From: Sphingomonas bacterium
Lineage (GTDB): Bacteria; Pseudomonadota; Alphaproteobacteria; Sphingomonadales; Sphingomonadaceae
Assembly (NCBI RefSeq): GCF_903643035.1
Contig: NZ_CAHJWW010000001.1
Location: 1-54,136, forward strand
Direction of reading: 5' to 3'
DNA length: 54,136 nt
Below are positions 34,076 to 42,140 of this stretch, piece after piece (within the stretch, counting starts at the first letter, position 1; each line of letters opens with the position of its first letter). The notes beneath the pieces were generated by a model. The model worked only from the letters and a program-made list of their open reading frames with translations. It ran no database searches and was not told the DNA's origin. The translations under genes and the position numbers were made by a program.

Positions 34076-34549
34076 TCACCCGGGATAAGGCGACACGTGC
34101 GCATGACCGTGATGATGATGTGGGGCCGGCTCGGCGTGCTTATCATTTGCCTCGACGCCGATTAAATTGACCGCACCGAAGCGGACGCCTCGTTCGGCGA
34201 TTACCTGATCGGCGAAAGCTTCGACGGCCGCCGCGGGACCCCGCAGCATGACCGTTTCGAGCGATGATTCATGATCGAGGATGACATGCGTCGTAGCGGC
34301 CACCAGCTCATGATGGTCGTGCTGCAGATCGAGGAGCCGCTGGGCAAGCGCGCGGGTTCGGTGATCGTAGACGTAGCTGAGGCTGGCGACGCACATTCCC
34401 CCTCGACCTGCGCCCAGCCGCTCACTGTCGACGAGCTGGCGAACGAGGTCGCGGACCGCTTCCGAACGACTGGCATAACTTCGCGCGGCAACGATCGCGT
34501 CGAAACTCGTCGCCAAATCATCGTCGAGCGAAATCGTGACGCGCTGCAT
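34076..34549 (-). CDS. nikR: NikR-like metal-responsive regulator with altered ligands
   Basis: A 157-residue protein with the NikR plan: a ribbon-helix-helix DNA-binding domain (MQRVTISLDDDLATSFDAIV, then SRSEAVRDLVRQ) and an ACT-like C-terminal sensor (GGMCVASLSYVYDHRTRAL, ending FADQVIAERGVRFGAVNLI). E. coli NikR binds nickel with His76, His87, His89 and Cys95. The aligned residues here are His77, His88, Ile90 and Ser96, so two of the four ligands are gone. A histidine-rich tail (PHHHHGHAH) could partly compensate or bind other metals. The ATG at 34549 has GGAG eight bases upstream; the TTG at 34555 is less likely. It is divergent from a TonB-dependent receptor gene, the classic arrangement for NikR-controlled outer-membrane nickel uptake. 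Confidence 0.88.
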   Translation of the reverse strand: MQRVTISLDDDLATSFDAIVAARSYASRSEAVRDLVRQLVDSERLGAGRGGMCVASLSYVYDHRTRALAQRLLDLQHDHHELVAATTHVILDHESSLETVMLRGPAAAVEAFADQVIAERGVRFGAVNLIGVEANDKHAEPAPHHHHGHAHVSPYPG

Positions 34550-34694
34550 CGGCAAATCTCCAATGGCCTCATACCGGTCTAACGCGTCTGTCGCGGTTCA
34601 ACATAGATTCATCGGTGCATTGCCGGAATCGCGCAACCGGCCGACCGGTCATTCCGTATTCACTTTCGACAAAGACTTCATATCGGGGTGGCTC

Positions 34695-36770
34695 ATGCGC
34701 TGGCAACAAGGTGGGATGAGCATTGTGCTGCTGGCGCTGACTCTGCCCAGCAAGGTGCACGCCACAGGTACGCCTTCGGTTTCCGACGCGACCGTCGACG
34801 CCTCCAAGCAGCCCGCCGACATCATCGTCACCGGGCGCGCGGCAAATTTGATCGGCATCGCCGATTCAGCGTCGGAGGGGCAGATCGGCAAGGTCGACCT
34901 CGAGAACCGCCCGATCCAGCGCATCGGCGAGCTGCTCGAGGTCATCCCTGGCCTCATCGCGACCCAGCATTCAGGCGGTGGCAAGGCCAACCAGTATTTC
35001 CTGCGCGGCTTCAACCTCGACCATGGCACCGACTTCGCGACGTTCATCGACGGCGTGCCGATCAACCTGCGGACCCACGCCCACGGCCAAGGGTACAGCG
35101 ACCTCAACTTCATCGTGCCCGAATTCGTCGACTCGATCGATTACGCCAAAGGGCCGTATCGCGCCGACGTCGGCGACTTCGGCACCGCCGGGTCGGCCAA
35201 ATTCCACACGATCGATACCGCGACGCCGTTCATTACCGGCACGATTGGTACGAGCGACTATTACCGCCTCGTCGCTGGCGGGCCGCGCAAGCTCGGCGCG
35301 GGCGACCTCTTTCTCGGCGGCGAGATCCGCTACGACAATGGCCCGTTCAAGATCCCCGGCGACCTTCGCTTATTCAATGCCCTCGTCAAGTGGACCGGAC
35401 CGGTCGGCGACGGCACGCTGCGGACGAGCCTGCAGGGCTATCACGTCGACTTTCGCTCGGCCGAGCAGGTGCCGCAGCGGGCGATCGATTCGGGGTTGAT
35501 CGACCGCCTCGGCTATCTCGATCCCTATCTTGGCGGAGCGACAACGCGGATCCTCGCGTCGGCAAGCTGGACGCAGGATGGCGACTCGCCAATCACCGCG
35601 CTCGCCTACGCCAATTACTACAAGTTCAAGCTCGTCTCGAACTTCACCTACTTTCTCGACGATCCGGTCCACGGCGACGAGTTCGAGCAGCGTGACTCGC
35701 GCTTCGTCCTCGGCGGGCGGGTCGACAAGAAGTTTGCCTTCACCCTCGGCGTGCCCGTCGACCTGCTAGTCGGCGCCGACACTCGCGCCGACCTGATCGC
35801 GCCGGTCGGGCTGTATCACACCGAGTTTGGTCAGATCCGGTCGGTCATCCGACAGGACCGCGTCGACGAGGAGTCGGCGGGCGTGTTCGCCGAGGCGACG
35901 ATCCACCTGTTCCCGACTGTCCGTGTCGTGCTCGGGCTGCGCGGCGATGGCTATGCCTTCGACGTCCGGTCGACCATCGCCGCCAACTCGGGCACCAGCA
36001 CCGCGGGCATCGTCAGCCCAAAGGCGGCGATCGCATGGACCCCATTCCGCCAGATCGAGCTCTACGTTAATTACGGCGAGGGCTTCCATTCGAACGACGG
36101 CCGCGGGACCGCGATCACGATCGATCCGAACGACGGCGTCACCCCGGTCGACAAGGTGTCGGCACTGGTCAAAGCGCGCGGGTATGAGACGGGAGTTCGC
36201 GCGCGCCCGATCGACGGGCTGACGCTGACCGCAACGGCTTGGTGGCTCAACCTTAACTCCGAGCTCCAGTTCGAGGGCGATGCAGGCGAAACCGCCCCGG
36301 TCGGGCCGTCGAAGCGCCACGGCTACGAGCTTAGCGCCTTCTACCAGCCCGCCGCGTGGCTCACGGTCGACGGGCAATATTCACGGTCGTATGCACGCGA
36401 GACTGACTTGCCGCCGGGGGCTGACCATATCCCGAACGCGCTCGAGAGCGTCATTTCGGCAGGCGCGGTCGTTAAATACGCACGCGCCTCGGCGGCATTG
36501 CGCGTCCGCCACTTTGGACCGTATCCGATCATCGAGGACAACAGCGTTCGCGCCAAGCCGCTGACGGTGGTCAATGCCCGGCTCGGCTATGACTTCGGGC
36601 GGATCGAAATCGCCGCCGACCTGCTCAACGCCTTCGACGCCAAGGACAACGAGATCGAGTATTACTACACCTCGCGGCTGCCCGGTGAGCCGCTCGCCGG
36701 TGTCGACGACCGACACATCAAGCCGATCGAGCCGCGCCAGCTCAGGGTCTCGGCGACCGCGCGGTTCTAA
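34695..36770 (+). CDS. TonB-dependent receptor, probably nickel-regulated
   Basis: A 691-residue outer-membrane receptor. The signal peptide is MRWQQGGMSIVLLALTLPSKVHA. A short TonB-box-like region (ADIIVTGRA) leads into the plug domain (QRIGELLEVIPGLIATQHSG, NQYFLRGFNLDHGTDFATFI), and then the 22-strand barrel ends in RVSATARF with a terminal aromatic. The plug region contains a His-rich loop, NLRTHAHGQGYSDLNF. The ATG at 34695 is preceded by GGGGTGG; a longer in-frame start at 34536 overlaps the divergent nikR gene and has no signal peptide. Because it is transcribed away from a NikR-like gene and sits near DUF4198, nickel or a nickel chelate is the best guess for the substrate. Such receptors also import siderophores and cobalamin. 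Confidence 0.88.
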   Translation: MRWQQGGMSIVLLALTLPSKVHATGTPSVSDATVDASKQPADIIVTGRAANLIGIADSASEGQIGKVDLENRPIQRIGELLEVIPGLIATQHSGGGKANQYFLRGFNLDHGTDFATFIDGVPINLRTHAHGQGYSDLNFIVPEFVDSIDYAKGPYRADVGDFGTAGSAKFHTIDTATPFITGTIGTSDYYRLVAGGPRKLGAGDLFLGGEIRYDNGPFKIPGDLRLFNALVKWTGPVGDGTLRTSLQGYHVDFRSAEQVPQRAIDSGLIDRLGYLDPYLGGATTRILASASWTQDGDSPITALAYANYYKFKLVSNFTYFLDDPVHGDEFEQRDSRFVLGGRVDKKFAFTLGVPVDLLVGADTRADLIAPVGLYHTEFGQIRSVIRQDRVDEESAGVFAEATIHLFPTVRVVLGLRGDGYAFDVRSTIAANSGTSTAGIVSPKAAIAWTPFRQIELYVNYGEGFHSNDGRGTAITIDPNDGVTPVDKVSALVKARGYETGVRARPIDGLTLTATAWWLNLNSELQFEGDAGETAPVGPSKRHGYELSAFYQPAAWLTVDGQYSRSYARETDLPPGADHIPNALESVISAGAVVKYARASAALRVRHFGPYPIIEDNSVRAKPLTVVNARLGYDFGRIEIAADLLNAFDAKDNEIEYYYTSRLPGEPLAGVDDRHIKPIEPRQLRVSATARF

Positions 36771-36803
36771 CTGTATGGCGCCACCGACCGCGGGGGTTTC
36801 GAC

Positions 36804-37346
36804 CTACATCTTCATGCCATGCATTATCGATGGGGTGCCGGTTGTCACGTTGAGCACCGGCGCAGGCGACTTGACCGAGTGCCACGGCTGGCCGGCAGCG
36901 GGGATCATGTTCCACTCGTTGCTCCCGGATTCGCAGCGCTGGACGGTCGGGAAGTAGAGCGTCGCCGAGGCGTCGGGCAGCTTGAGCATGATTCCGAACT
37001 GGTCGAACTGGTCGGCGTCGAGGCGGCCGGTCCACGTGATCGCAGTGACGCGGTCGTGCACCGTGCCGCCGCTCTCGCTCGGGATCGGCGTGGCCAACGG
37101 TGCCTTCTCGACAGTCAGTGTCCACCCGGGCTTTGGCTGTGGTCGGGCGCTGGCGACTGCGGCGGGGATCTCGACGCGGATCGACACGGTCGGCGATCCC
37201 GCGCAGCCGTGGGATACGCGGAGGAAGCCGGCGTAGTAGCTGCCCGACGCTGCGCTCGGCTCGGCGAAGACGATATGGGCGTGGGCCGCGGTGGCGGCGG
37301 CAAGGCTCAGCGCGGCGACACCGCGCAGGGCAAGGCGAACAGTCAT
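36804..37346 (-). CDS. YcnI-like DUF1775 copper-associated protein
   Basis: A 180-residue periplasmic protein. The signal peptide ends AAATAAHA and the mature protein begins with histidine (HIVFAEPSAASGSYY). That histidine, with a later tryptophan (ITWTGRL), is what binds copper in Bacillus YcnI. Typical DUF1775 phrases follow: FLRVSHGCAGSPTVSIRVEIP, KPGWTLTVEKAP, LPDASATLYFPTVQRCESG. The C-terminal transmembrane helix of YcnI is missing, so the protein should be free in the periplasm. It ends 33 bases from the convergent TonB receptor and lies 53 bases behind another TonB receptor gene on its own strand. With the upstream DUF2946 gene this forms a copper-type operon. Confidence 0.85.
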   Translation of the reverse strand: MTVRLALRGVAALSLAAATAAHAHIVFAEPSAASGSYYAGFLRVSHGCAGSPTVSIRVEIPAAVASARPQPKPGWTLTVEKAPLATPIPSESGGTVHDRVTAITWTGRLDADQFDQFGIMLKLPDASATLYFPTVQRCESGSNEWNMIPAAGQPWHSVKSPAPVLNVTTGTPSIMHGMKM

Positions 37347-37399
37347 GATCGGTGCTTTCGAAAGGCAGTGGCGACCGCAGACAGTCGCCGCCGCGGGGT

Positions 37400-39751
37400 T
37401 CAGAACGTCACCTTCGCATCGGCGGCGAAGCTGCGCTGCGGGAAGGGGTGGAAAAGGAAGTATTTGTCATTGTTGACGTTGTCGATGCCGACCCCGATCT
37501 GGAGCCGGTCGGTCGCCTTGACCACCGCACGGAGGTCGACAACGAAGTATTTGTAGAAGCCCTGATAGGTGTTGCCGACGATGTCGCTGTTATCGAGCGA
37601 CCCGTAATTGCGGCTGGCGTAGCGCGCCGCCGCCGTCAGCGCGACTCGCTCGGCCGGCCGCCACGTCCCGACCATCGTCGCCTTCCAGTGCGGCACGCTC
37701 GGCAGCAGCTTGCCGACCGCCGCCGGGAAGACTCTGTCCTTGCTCGTGATCGCGTCGGCGTAGGTGACGCTGCCCTGGATGTCGACGCGCGGCACAACGT
37801 CGGTCCGCGCCACCGCCAACTCGACGCCGCGCGCGCGGGTGCGGTCGACGTTCTGGACATAGGTGCCGACCTGAACCGGAGTGACGGCGAGCGGACCGGT
37901 CTGCGAGATCAGTGCGTCGTCGATCACCTCGTCGAACAGCGACAGGCGGATCGTTCCGTGGCGATCGTGCTGCTCGAGCGCGAGCTCGCCCGACCGCGCG
38001 CGTTCGGGGCGGAGGTTGGGGTTGGGCACCGACCCGATTGGGGTGGTGACGATCTGGTAGAGCTCGCCGACGGTCGGGAAGCGCCACGCCTGGCCGAACG
38101 ACAGGCGCGCAGTCAAATGCGGGTTGATGTCGTAAGCGAGGGCCGCCTTGGGCGAGAACTTGTCGCTCGACAACCCTGGCTGGTTGACCTGGGCGATCAG
38201 CGGCGACTGCGAAAAGTTGATGCCGTCGTACGCTCGCCACCACTCGTAGCGGCCGCCTACCGTTAGCGTCAGCGCCGGGACGATGCGCCACGCCTCCTGC
38301 GCCCACAGCGCGAGCGTCCGCGTCTTGCCGCTGCCGACGAGGTTGAGCGATCCCTCGCCGCCGCTGACCCAATTGTCGGTATTGTAGCGGTTGCTGTCGA
38401 GTTCGTACCAGTCGGCGTGGGCGCCGAAGCTGATCGTGTGCGTCGCCGCCGCGTCGGAGCGCCACGCGCCCTTGGCGTCGAGCGTCTTCCAGCCCGTGCC
38501 GCGCAGATCGGTGATGAATCCGGCACCGCCGTTCGCGCCGGCGGGGAGCGCGGTGTTGGCGATCCGCTGCTCGTCCTTGGAAACGTCGTAGAGCGTGCCG
38601 ATCACCTGCCAGTCGAAGCGTCCGCCGCTGCCGTTCAGCGACAGGTTGTGCGACCACTGGCGCTGATCAGTGTGGTAGACGTTGCCGGCAAAGGTGCTCG
38701 CGGCAAGGGTGTAGGCCCGGCCGTCGTTATTGATCGTACCGGCATAGACCGGCGCGCCGGTCGCCGGGTTCGTCAGGTAGCTTTCGACCGTCGCATTGGT
38801 GTCGTTGAGAAACAGGCTGCCGACATAGGTTAGCCGCAGGCCGGGGTTCAGGTCGAGCGCCGCCTTGAGCTTGAGCCGGTCCTGGACCTGATGCTCGAAC
38901 GCGGTCGCGCCGAAGATGCGGATCGGCGCGCCAGCACGGTTGAGATCGTCGTAGCCGCCGGTCGTCGGCGTGCCGGTGGTGCCGGTCGCCGTCGGCTTTG
39001 ATGCCGACGCGAAGCCGAGTGGTTGCGCCTTGCTGTCGACATGGTCGACGCTGGCGAACACCGCGAGCGGGCCGAAGCGGTCGCCGGCGGTGCCGCCGAT
39101 CTGGTACGCCGGCAGGCTGCGGTGGGTGCCGTAGAGGTCGAACTGCTGGACGGTAATGCCAGAGTCGATCGTCGCCTCGAACGCGTCGGGCAGCCGCGTC
39201 GTGATGTTGACGACCGCACCGATCGAGTTGCCGGGATAGGCGGCGGAGAACGGCCCGTAAAGGACGTCGATCCGCGCGATTTCCTCGGTCGAGACGAGGT
39301 TCCAACGCGGACTGGCGCTTGTATTGTTGTTACCGACCAGCGCGGACAGGATCGCGCCGTCGGCATAGATCAGACTGCGAGCGCTGGCACCAAGGCCCGA
39401 GGTCCGCGTCGCCAGCGGTGCCTGGCTGTCGCCGATGTGGCGCTTACGGACGACGAGGCTGGGCAGATACTTGAGCGTGTCCTCGACGTTGCGCGCATTG
39501 ATCGTCGTCGCGATCGTTGTTGCGTCGACCGACGCGCGCGAAGCCGGGGCGTTCTCGATCGTCTGCACCTTGCGCTGGGCGGTGATGAGGATGTCGTCGG
39601 CCGTGTCGACGACGGCGAGATCGGCGCTCGGCGCGGCGACGTCCGCGGCGACGGCGGGGGCCAACGGTATCAGCGTGGCGGTAAGCAGCAGAGCGGCGCG
39701 ACAGCGCGCCGCCGCCAGCCCGGGGGGCTGGCGTAGGGAGATTGAAAGCAT
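37400..39751 (-). CDS. TonB-dependent receptor of the copper-type locus
   Basis: A 783-residue receptor with signal peptide (LLLTATLIPLAPAVAAD) and TonB box area (DDILITAQRK). Its plug domain reads VEDTLKYLPSLVVRKRHIGD, then SGLGASARSLIYADGAILSAL, and a large barrel ends SFAADAKVTF. The plug keeps the pattern R-x-R-x-x-G expected of the family only loosely (SQAPLATRTSG). The ATG at 39751 has CAGGA eight bases upstream. It lies between a DUF2946 gene and a DUF1775/YcnI gene on the same strand. That three-gene order is a recurring copper-associated cassette in alphaproteobacteria, so copper or a copper complex is the likely cargo. This assignment rests on context only. Confidence 0.87.
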   Translation of the reverse strand: MLSISLRQPPGLAAARCRAALLLTATLIPLAPAVAADVAAPSADLAVVDTADDILITAQRKVQTIENAPASRASVDATTIATTINARNVEDTLKYLPSLVVRKRHIGDSQAPLATRTSGLGASARSLIYADGAILSALVGNNNTSASPRWNLVSTEEIARIDVLYGPFSAAYPGNSIGAVVNITTRLPDAFEATIDSGITVQQFDLYGTHRSLPAYQIGGTAGDRFGPLAVFASVDHVDSKAQPLGFASASKPTATGTTGTPTTGGYDDLNRAGAPIRIFGATAFEHQVQDRLKLKAALDLNPGLRLTYVGSLFLNDTNATVESYLTNPATGAPVYAGTINNDGRAYTLAASTFAGNVYHTDQRQWSHNLSLNGSGGRFDWQVIGTLYDVSKDEQRIANTALPAGANGGAGFITDLRGTGWKTLDAKGAWRSDAAATHTISFGAHADWYELDSNRYNTDNWVSGGEGSLNLVGSGKTRTLALWAQEAWRIVPALTLTVGGRYEWWRAYDGINFSQSPLIAQVNQPGLSSDKFSPKAALAYDINPHLTARLSFGQAWRFPTVGELYQIVTTPIGSVPNPNLRPERARSGELALEQHDRHGTIRLSLFDEVIDDALISQTGPLAVTPVQVGTYVQNVDRTRARGVELAVARTDVVPRVDIQGSVTYADAITSKDRVFPAAVGKLLPSVPHWKATMVGTWRPAERVALTAAARYASRNYGSLDNSDIVGNTYQGFYKYFVVDLRAVVKATDRLQIGVGIDNVNNDKYFLFHPFPQRSFAADAKVTF

Positions 39752-39812
39752 GACACAATCCTGATCGGGGACGCGCGGCGGCAACCGCTGGCGTCGAGTG
39801 TGGGAAGGGCGA

Positions 39813-40229
39813 TCAGGCGGTGGCGGGCGGTCCCCTCAGCGGTGGACGGAGGTAGGCTGGTAGGGCACGCGGGCGCGGTGCGAGGACACGGAACACGGTC
39901 GCGACGATGAAGGCGACCGCCAACGCGAGGACGATCGGATCGGCCCCGGCGACAAACGGAGCGGCGAGGCCGGCGAAGCCGCACGGCATCTCTCCCTTGC
40001 CGTGCTCCCCAGTATCATGGTCGCCGCTGTCGTGGTCGGCCGCCCCCGCTATTCCGGGCATCGCCATCTTCATCGGCCCAGATCCCGAACACAGCGCGAT
40101 GGTCACCGTGTTGCCGGCAAATATGGGCATATAGCCGGCGGGAACCGCGAACCGTACTAGCAGCGCGAGCGCGACCAGCAGGAGGGCCGGCCAGCGGTGG
40201 CGCAGGAGGTGATGGCGAAATGCGTTCAC
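39813..40229 (-). CDS. DUF2946 family protein (metal-locus membrane protein)
   Basis: A 138-residue protein with an N-terminal transmembrane helix (PALLLVALALLVRFAVPAGYMP) and the phrase GNTVTIALCSGSGPMKMAMPG. A histidine- and aspartate-rich stretch follows (DHDSGDHDTGEHGKGEMPCGFAGL), then a second helix (PIVLALAVAFIVATVFRVL). The cysteine, methionines and histidines between the helices suggest metal binding in the periplasm. These features, the AGYMP and C-G-F-A phrases and its place upstream of a TonB receptor fit DUF2946, a family found in copper-related operons. It is the first gene of the minus-strand group DUF2946, receptor, DUF1775. Confidence 0.8.
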   Translation of the reverse strand: MNAFRHHLLRHRWPALLLVALALLVRFAVPAGYMPIFAGNTVTIALCSGSGPMKMAMPGIAGAADHDSGDHDTGEHGKGEMPCGFAGLAAPFVAGADPIVLALAVAFIVATVFRVLAPRPRALPAYLRPPLRGPPATA

Positions 40230-40421
40230 GACCGCCCCGCCTAGTCGGAGACGACGCGGATGTCACGGACGCCGAGGTCGCAGCGACCCACTCCGCCGGC
40301 GCCAAGGTACGATTGCCGTCTCGGCTGCCGAAGCCTGCGTCGCGACAGATGTATCGCAGGATTGCGACCAAGCTCTAACGGTCGCCTTCGGATGTTTGGG
40401 CCGGCCGAGACCTTTGCCTGC
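40230..40421. other. Intergenic region upstream of the DUF2946 operon
   Basis: About 190 bases that must hold the promoter of the minus-strand copper-type operon and the end of the peroxidase transcription unit. No operator or terminator was recognised with confidence. Confidence 0.4.
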
Positions 40422-40532
40422 TCATCCCGCTAAGATGAACAAGTAGAAGGTTTCGAGACTCGCGGCCAAAGCCTCGAAGCTTGGATCTTGCTCATGGTCA
40501 TCGATGACGTCTGAGGCGTTGCACCTCGTCAT
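40422..40532 (-). CDS. Possible short protein coupled to the peroxidase gene
   Basis: A 36-residue frame whose ATG overlaps the stop of the di-haem peroxidase gene by four bases (ATGA). It reads MTRCNASDVIDDHEQDPS and EALAASLETFYLFILAG: an acidic start and a hydrophobic end. It is too short to recognise and codon bias gives little help, so it may be a chance frame or the decayed remains of a longer gene. The overlap is the only positive evidence. Confidence 0.3.
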   Translation of the reverse strand: MTRCNASDVIDDHEQDPSFEALAASLETFYLFILAG

Positions 40533-41506
40533 TTGCCGCATGCGAGCTCAGGCAGGGAGTAGCGAGTGTTTGTCACAAACCGACGATCTGTCAGCGATTT
40601 AAGGAATGCAGTGATCTGCGCCACCTGAGCATCGTAAAGATTGGCTGTGTGCGGATGCAGGCGAATGGCGTCGGCGATCGTCTTCGCCGAGCCATCGTGA
40701 AAATAGGGGCCTGTCAGTTCCACGTTGCGTAGGCTGGGACTCCGGAAACGACCTATGTCTTTCGTCCGCCGCGTGATTTCGCCCAAACCCGCATCGGAAC
40801 CCGGCGTCGACCCCATCCGATGAAATTTCTGGTCAGTGAGCAGCGGCCCGGAATGACATGATCGGCAGTCGCTATCGAACAGCTTGCTGCCGGCCACCGC
40901 CTCGGCCGACATCGCCGACAGATCGCCGCGAGCATAGGCATCATAAGGAGTGTCGAACGAGACCAGCGTCCGCTCGAACGCCGCCAGCGCTTTGGCGACG
41001 TGCGCGAAGTCGATCGTGTCACTGCCCGGAAAGGCCCTGGTGAACATCGCTGGATAACAGCTGTCCCTGCTCTGGCGACGGGCGATCTCGGCTTCCTCGC
41101 CAGCCATGCCCATCTCGATCGGAGTCTTGCCGATTACCGGCACGGCAGCCTGGGTTTCGAGTGAGGTGATTCGGGAGTCGCCCCAGGTCAGCGACCGCAG
41201 CCACGCGACGTTCGCGAGCCCCGGGACGTTGCGGCGCCCGGGGTCGCCATGGACCCCCGCATGCGTCGCGTTGCCGTCGGCGAACGCGCGGTGCTGTTCA
41301 TGGCAGGTCGCGCACGCCATGGTGCCGTCGATCAACAGGTCGGCGTCGTAGAACAGCCGCCGGCCGAGCTCGACCTTCGCCACCGACATCGGATTGTCCG
41401 CGGGCACGCGCGGCGGGCGGAGCCCAACTGGCGATCCCCACTCCCATGGCGGCGCCGCGGCCGTCAGGATCAGCGCGGCAATCGCCAGTCCGAGCCCGCG
41501 CAGCAT
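40529..41506 (-). CDS. Di-haem cytochrome c peroxidase-like protein (MauG/MbnH type)
   Basis: A 325-residue periplasmic protein. The signal peptide is MLRGLGLAIAALILTAAAP. Two c-type haem motifs are present: CATCH at residues 65-69 and CRSCH at 214-218. Between and after them are the usual elements of the di-haem peroxidase/MauG family (LFYDADLLIDGTMACATCHE, GLANVAWLRSLTWGD, FHRMGSTPGSDAGLGEITRR, YFHDGSAKTIADAI). MauG/MbnH relatives oxidise protein side chains with H2O2-level intermediates; true peroxidases reduce H2O2. The upstream gene encodes a small unknown exported protein six bases away, so that protein could be its substrate or partner. Together they diverge from a TonB receptor gene, suggesting a role in metal acquisition. 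Confidence 0.88.
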   Translation of the reverse strand: MLRGLGLAIAALILTAAAPPWEWGSPVGLRPPRVPADNPMSVAKVELGRRLFYDADLLIDGTMACATCHEQHRAFADGNATHAGVHGDPGRRNVPGLANVAWLRSLTWGDSRITSLETQAAVPVIGKTPIEMGMAGEEAEIARRQSRDSCYPAMFTRAFPGSDTIDFAHVAKALAAFERTLVSFDTPYDAYARGDLSAMSAEAVAGSKLFDSDCRSCHSGPLLTDQKFHRMGSTPGSDAGLGEITRRTKDIGRFRSPSLRNVELTGPYFHDGSAKTIADAIRLHPHTANLYDAQVAQITAFLKSLTDRRFVTNTRYSLPELACGK

Positions 41507-41511
41507 CGCCG

Positions 41512-42036
41512 TCAGGGCAGCTTCGCGACCAGAACCGGAATGCGCGCCTCGCCGTTGCCGGCGATCTGCACGATGTACGACCCCGGCTGCAGCGCGAAAT
41601 CGACCATCTTGCGGATGCCCGAGCAGTTCGGTCCATGGCCGTGCCCGTTCGACTCGAGCGAGGCCTTGTCCTTGATCAGATCGACCCAGGCGCCCGACCC
41701 GATCGCGACGCGATAGGTGCCGGCGGTGGCGATAACGAGCCCCGCCATGCCGCCATGGCTGACCGATCCGCCAGGATGCGACGGACGGACGACGTAGTGC
41801 ACCGCCGGCGTGTCAGCGAGCGCAAGGTCGACCGCAGTGCCGGGTATGAGAGATGCCTGCCCGACCGACGCTTCATCTTTCGCGGCGGCCAGCGGTGTCT
41901 TGTTACCCCAGGCCGCGAGACCCGCCGGGATCGGCTCGGCATCCCTCGGGCAGACCGGCGTCGCCATCGCCATGTCCTGCGCCAGGGCAGGCACCGCGAG
42001 GCTGGCCAGCAACGGAAAAACGAGCATCTTCATCAT
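41512..42036 (-). CDS. Exported protein of unknown function beside di-haem peroxidase
   Basis: A 174-residue protein with signal peptide (MMKMLVFPLLASLAVPALAQ). The mature part has a Met-rich start (DMAMATPVCP), a middle segment HPGGSVSHGGMAGLVIATAG, and a conserved-looking motif SLESNGHGHGPNCSGIRKMVDFALQPG, followed by a short beta strand pattern. Two cysteines and several histidines and methionines suggest metal binding. I know homologues of this kind from sphingomonad genomes, where they are sometimes annotated with unrelated enzyme names, but I cannot name a family. It precedes the di-haem peroxidase gene by five bases and diverges from a TonB receptor gene across a promoter region with two direct repeats. 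A partnership like MbnP-MbnH is possible but not shown. Confidence 0.75.
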   Translation of the reverse strand: MMKMLVFPLLASLAVPALAQDMAMATPVCPRDAEPIPAGLAAWGNKTPLAAAKDEASVGQASLIPGTAVDLALADTPAVHYVVRPSHPGGSVSHGGMAGLVIATAGTYRVAIGSGAWVDLIKDKASLESNGHGHGPNCSGIRKMVDFALQPGSYIVQIAGNGEARIPVLVAKLP

Positions 42037-42058
42037 CGGCCAATCCAATCCTGTTGCT

Positions 42059-42100
42059 ATATTCGTCTATATACAGCTCGTAATATTCCGCCATATACAG
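42059..42100. promoter_or_regulatory. Tandem direct repeats in the divergent promoter
   Basis: Two 18-base sites, ATATTCGTCTATATACAG (42059-42076) and ATATTCCGCCATATACAG (42083-42100), match at 14 positions and are spaced 24 bases start to start. They lie between the divergent start codons at 42036 and 42141, in an AT-rich patch within otherwise GC-rich DNA. This is the expected place for a regulator that controls both the exported protein/peroxidase pair and the TonB receptor. The regulator is not identified. Confidence 0.65.
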
Positions 42101-42140
42101 CCCTCGGGTCGCAGGCGACAGCGAACCGGATGGGGGACAC

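Noticed and set aside
34556-34694. A possible NikR operator in the nikR-receptor interval, based on a single GTATGA half site at 34569-34574 on the minus strand.
   Set aside because: The matching TCATAC half is absent at the required distance, so I do not claim an operator. The regulator may use a different site.
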